A DNA stretch of 7,538 nucleotides from positions 1-7,538 of the forward strand of contig JBAYNS010000052.1 in the NCBI GenBank assembly GCA_041678625.1. The letters are read 5' to 3'. Made by a program: the position numbers and the translations under genes. The first letter of the stretch is position 1; the number at the start of each line of letters is the position of its first letter. Source of the stretch: JBAYNS01 sp041678625. GTDB lineage: Bacteria > Patescibacteriota > Gracilibacteria > Peribacterales > Peribacteraceae. Shown piece by piece: positions 6,719 through 7,538 of this stretch. The notes beneath the pieces are model-generated. The model ran no database searches. It was not told where the DNA came from and saw nothing but the letters and a program-made list of their open reading frames with translations.

Positions 6719-7164
6719 AACGGAGAGGGGGTATCAAGATCCTGTACGCGCTTTTTATGCCTTCCTCCGTCAAAATCCGTTGAGAGGAATGTATCAACCA
6801 TTTGCTTAGCCAGATCCGCCTCAATCATACGTCCGCCCAGGCTCATGACATTTGCATCATTGTGCCGACGGCACATTTGCGCATCTTCCACGGTACAACA
6901 CCGTGCGGAACGGATGCCCCGTACTTTATTTGCGGCCATGGATTCTCCGATTCCACTCCCTCCGAAAATGATCCCGGGTATTTGCTCCTGAAGGACAACT
7001 GCGCACCCTTTACGAATGATTTCGGGATAATCTACCGGTTCTTCGGAGAATGTTCCGACGTCCATGACATCAATTCCCTTGCCAATCAGATATTCTTTTA
7101 TGGCTTCCTTTAGAGGAAAACCGGCATGATCGGTCGCAAGCGCGACGCGGAGAGGTTGTTCCAT
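6715..7164 (-). CDS. rpiB: Ribose-5-phosphate isomerase B
   Basis: RpiB interconverts ribulose-5-phosphate and ribose-5-phosphate, supplying ribose for nucleotides. From the chosen start it has 149 residues, close to the family's usual length. Visible motifs are ATDHAGF near the N-terminus, GTFSEEPVDYP, the active-site loop GGSGIGESMAANK, GIRSARC, RRHNDANVMSLG with the conserved His, and the C-terminal DGGRHKKRV. In the loop, Gly replaces the catalytic Cys of the E. coli enzyme and a Glu follows GSGIG, as in the Mycobacterium tuberculosis type, where Glu is taken as the base. I chose the ATG at 7164 because RpiB usually begins only a few residues before the first strand; an in-frame ATG at 7191 would add nine atypical residues. 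First gene of the cluster, with a 4-base overlap with rpe. Confidence 0.94.
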   Translation of the reverse strand: MEQPLRVALATDHAGFPLKEAIKEYLIGKGIDVMDVGTFSEEPVDYPEIIRKGCAVVLQEQIPGIIFGGSGIGESMAANKVRGIRSARCCTVEDAQMCRRHNDANVMSLGGRMIEADLAKQMVDTFLSTDFDGGRHKKRVQDLDTPSPL

Positions 7165-7219
7165 AGCACAACGATGGTACCTTAGGTGCATCTTGTTTTA
7201 AACGCTTATCCCCTCTTCG

Positions 7220-7538
7220 ATGTCTCGCACACTCCTCATTGCCGCAAATCTGAAGATGAATCCGCTACCGGCTGGTGCATTGGAACCGCATTCTCCCTAC
7301 GGAGAACACTCAAGTGTTGAGGTAGTGCTTTTCCCATCGGCGCTTGATTTGCAAGCCTGCATTGATGCACGGCTCATTGCGGGCGCACAGGCAGGAAGCG
7401 CGGAAGCGGTTGGTGCGTTTACTGGCGATATCAACATGCAGATGATTGCAGCATCGCAGGCGCGCTATGTTCTCTGTGGTCATTCGGAACGGCGCACGAT
7501 TCATGGAGAGACTGATGAAGATGTGGCAGCACAGGTCA
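7220..7538 (+). CDS. tpiA: Triosephosphate isomerase (partial, 3' end off window)
   Basis: TpiA interconverts dihydroxyacetone phosphate and glyceraldehyde-3-phosphate. The 106 visible residues carry the N-terminal half of the barrel: AANLKMN (8-14) with catalytic Lys12, VEVVLFPS (33-40), GAQ (55-57), GAFTGDINMQMI (65-76) and CGHSERR (86-92) with the catalytic His88. Glu of the second half lies beyond the window. The usual Trp of the NWKMN motif is Leu here, and the segment between NLKMN and VEVVLFPS is about ten residues shorter than in typical enzymes, pointing to a trimmed helix 1. Divergent from rpiB with a 55-base gap from its chosen start. No Shine-Dalgarno is seen in the 20 bases before the ATG, so a very short leader or leaderless message is possible. 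Confidence 0.93.
   Translation, partial: MSRTLLIAANLKMNPLPAGALEPHSPYGEHSSVEVVLFPSALDLQACIDARLIAGAQAGSAEAVGAFTGDINMQMIAASQARYVLCGHSERRTIHGETDEDVAAQV

Noticed and set aside
6212..6991. Plus-strand open frames across rpe and rpiB (6212-6991, 6802-7113) and a minus frame at 7310-7504
   Set aside because: They are shadows of rpe, rpiB and tpiA, whose own frames carry full sets of conserved motifs.
7165..7219. Promoters in the rpiB-tpiA divergent gap
   Set aside because: The 55-base spacer has a TTTTAAA tract but no pair of -35/-10 boxes with acceptable spacing on either strand.

Overview
The window looks like a piece of a Patescibacteria (CPR) chromosome, possibly Peregrinibacteria or a relative. 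This placement is inference. It rests on a giant low-complexity surface protein of a style common in that group, compact metabolic genes with 4-base overlaps, and starts that mostly lack Shine-Dalgarno sequences. TGA acts as a stop in ATGA overlaps at two gene junctions, so the UGA=Gly code of Gracilibacteria/Absconditabacteria is unlikely.

Bases 1-4516 (minus strand) are one uninterrupted reading frame of at least 1505 codons that runs off the left edge. It has four parts: a cytoplasmic-looking N-terminus with a helix-turn-helix-like segment resembling the N-terminal domain of transposases/integrases; one hydrophobic segment; a Gly/Thr-rich linker; and more than 1100 residues of fibre-like repeats. 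The repeats include phage-tail-fibre-like motifs, paired cysteines and 'IDSEAT'-type modules. Several DNA blocks of about 60-150 bp recur inside it, always in frame, two of the pairs nearly or fully identical. A good sigma70-like promoter lies just upstream.

Bases 4632-5636 (plus) encode PurC (SAICAR synthetase) of purine synthesis. It ends 6 bp from a convergent three-gene minus-strand cluster, read as rpiB (7164-6715), rpe (6718-6080) and a DUF192 lipoprotein (6083-5643), joined by ATGA overlaps. RpiB and Rpe are the two isomerising steps of the non-oxidative pentose phosphate pathway and supply ribose-5-phosphate, the precursor of the PRPP that feeds purine synthesis. Divergently at the right edge, tpiA (7220 onward, cut by the window) encodes triosephosphate isomerase of central glycolysis.

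The most interesting items are the HTH-membrane-fibre architecture with its internal DNA repeats, an Rpe in which the usual metal-binding His is Gln, and an RpiB with a Glu-type rather than Cys-type active site. No RNA gene, CRISPR array or insertion sequence was seen. There is no stretch over 300 bases without a gene.
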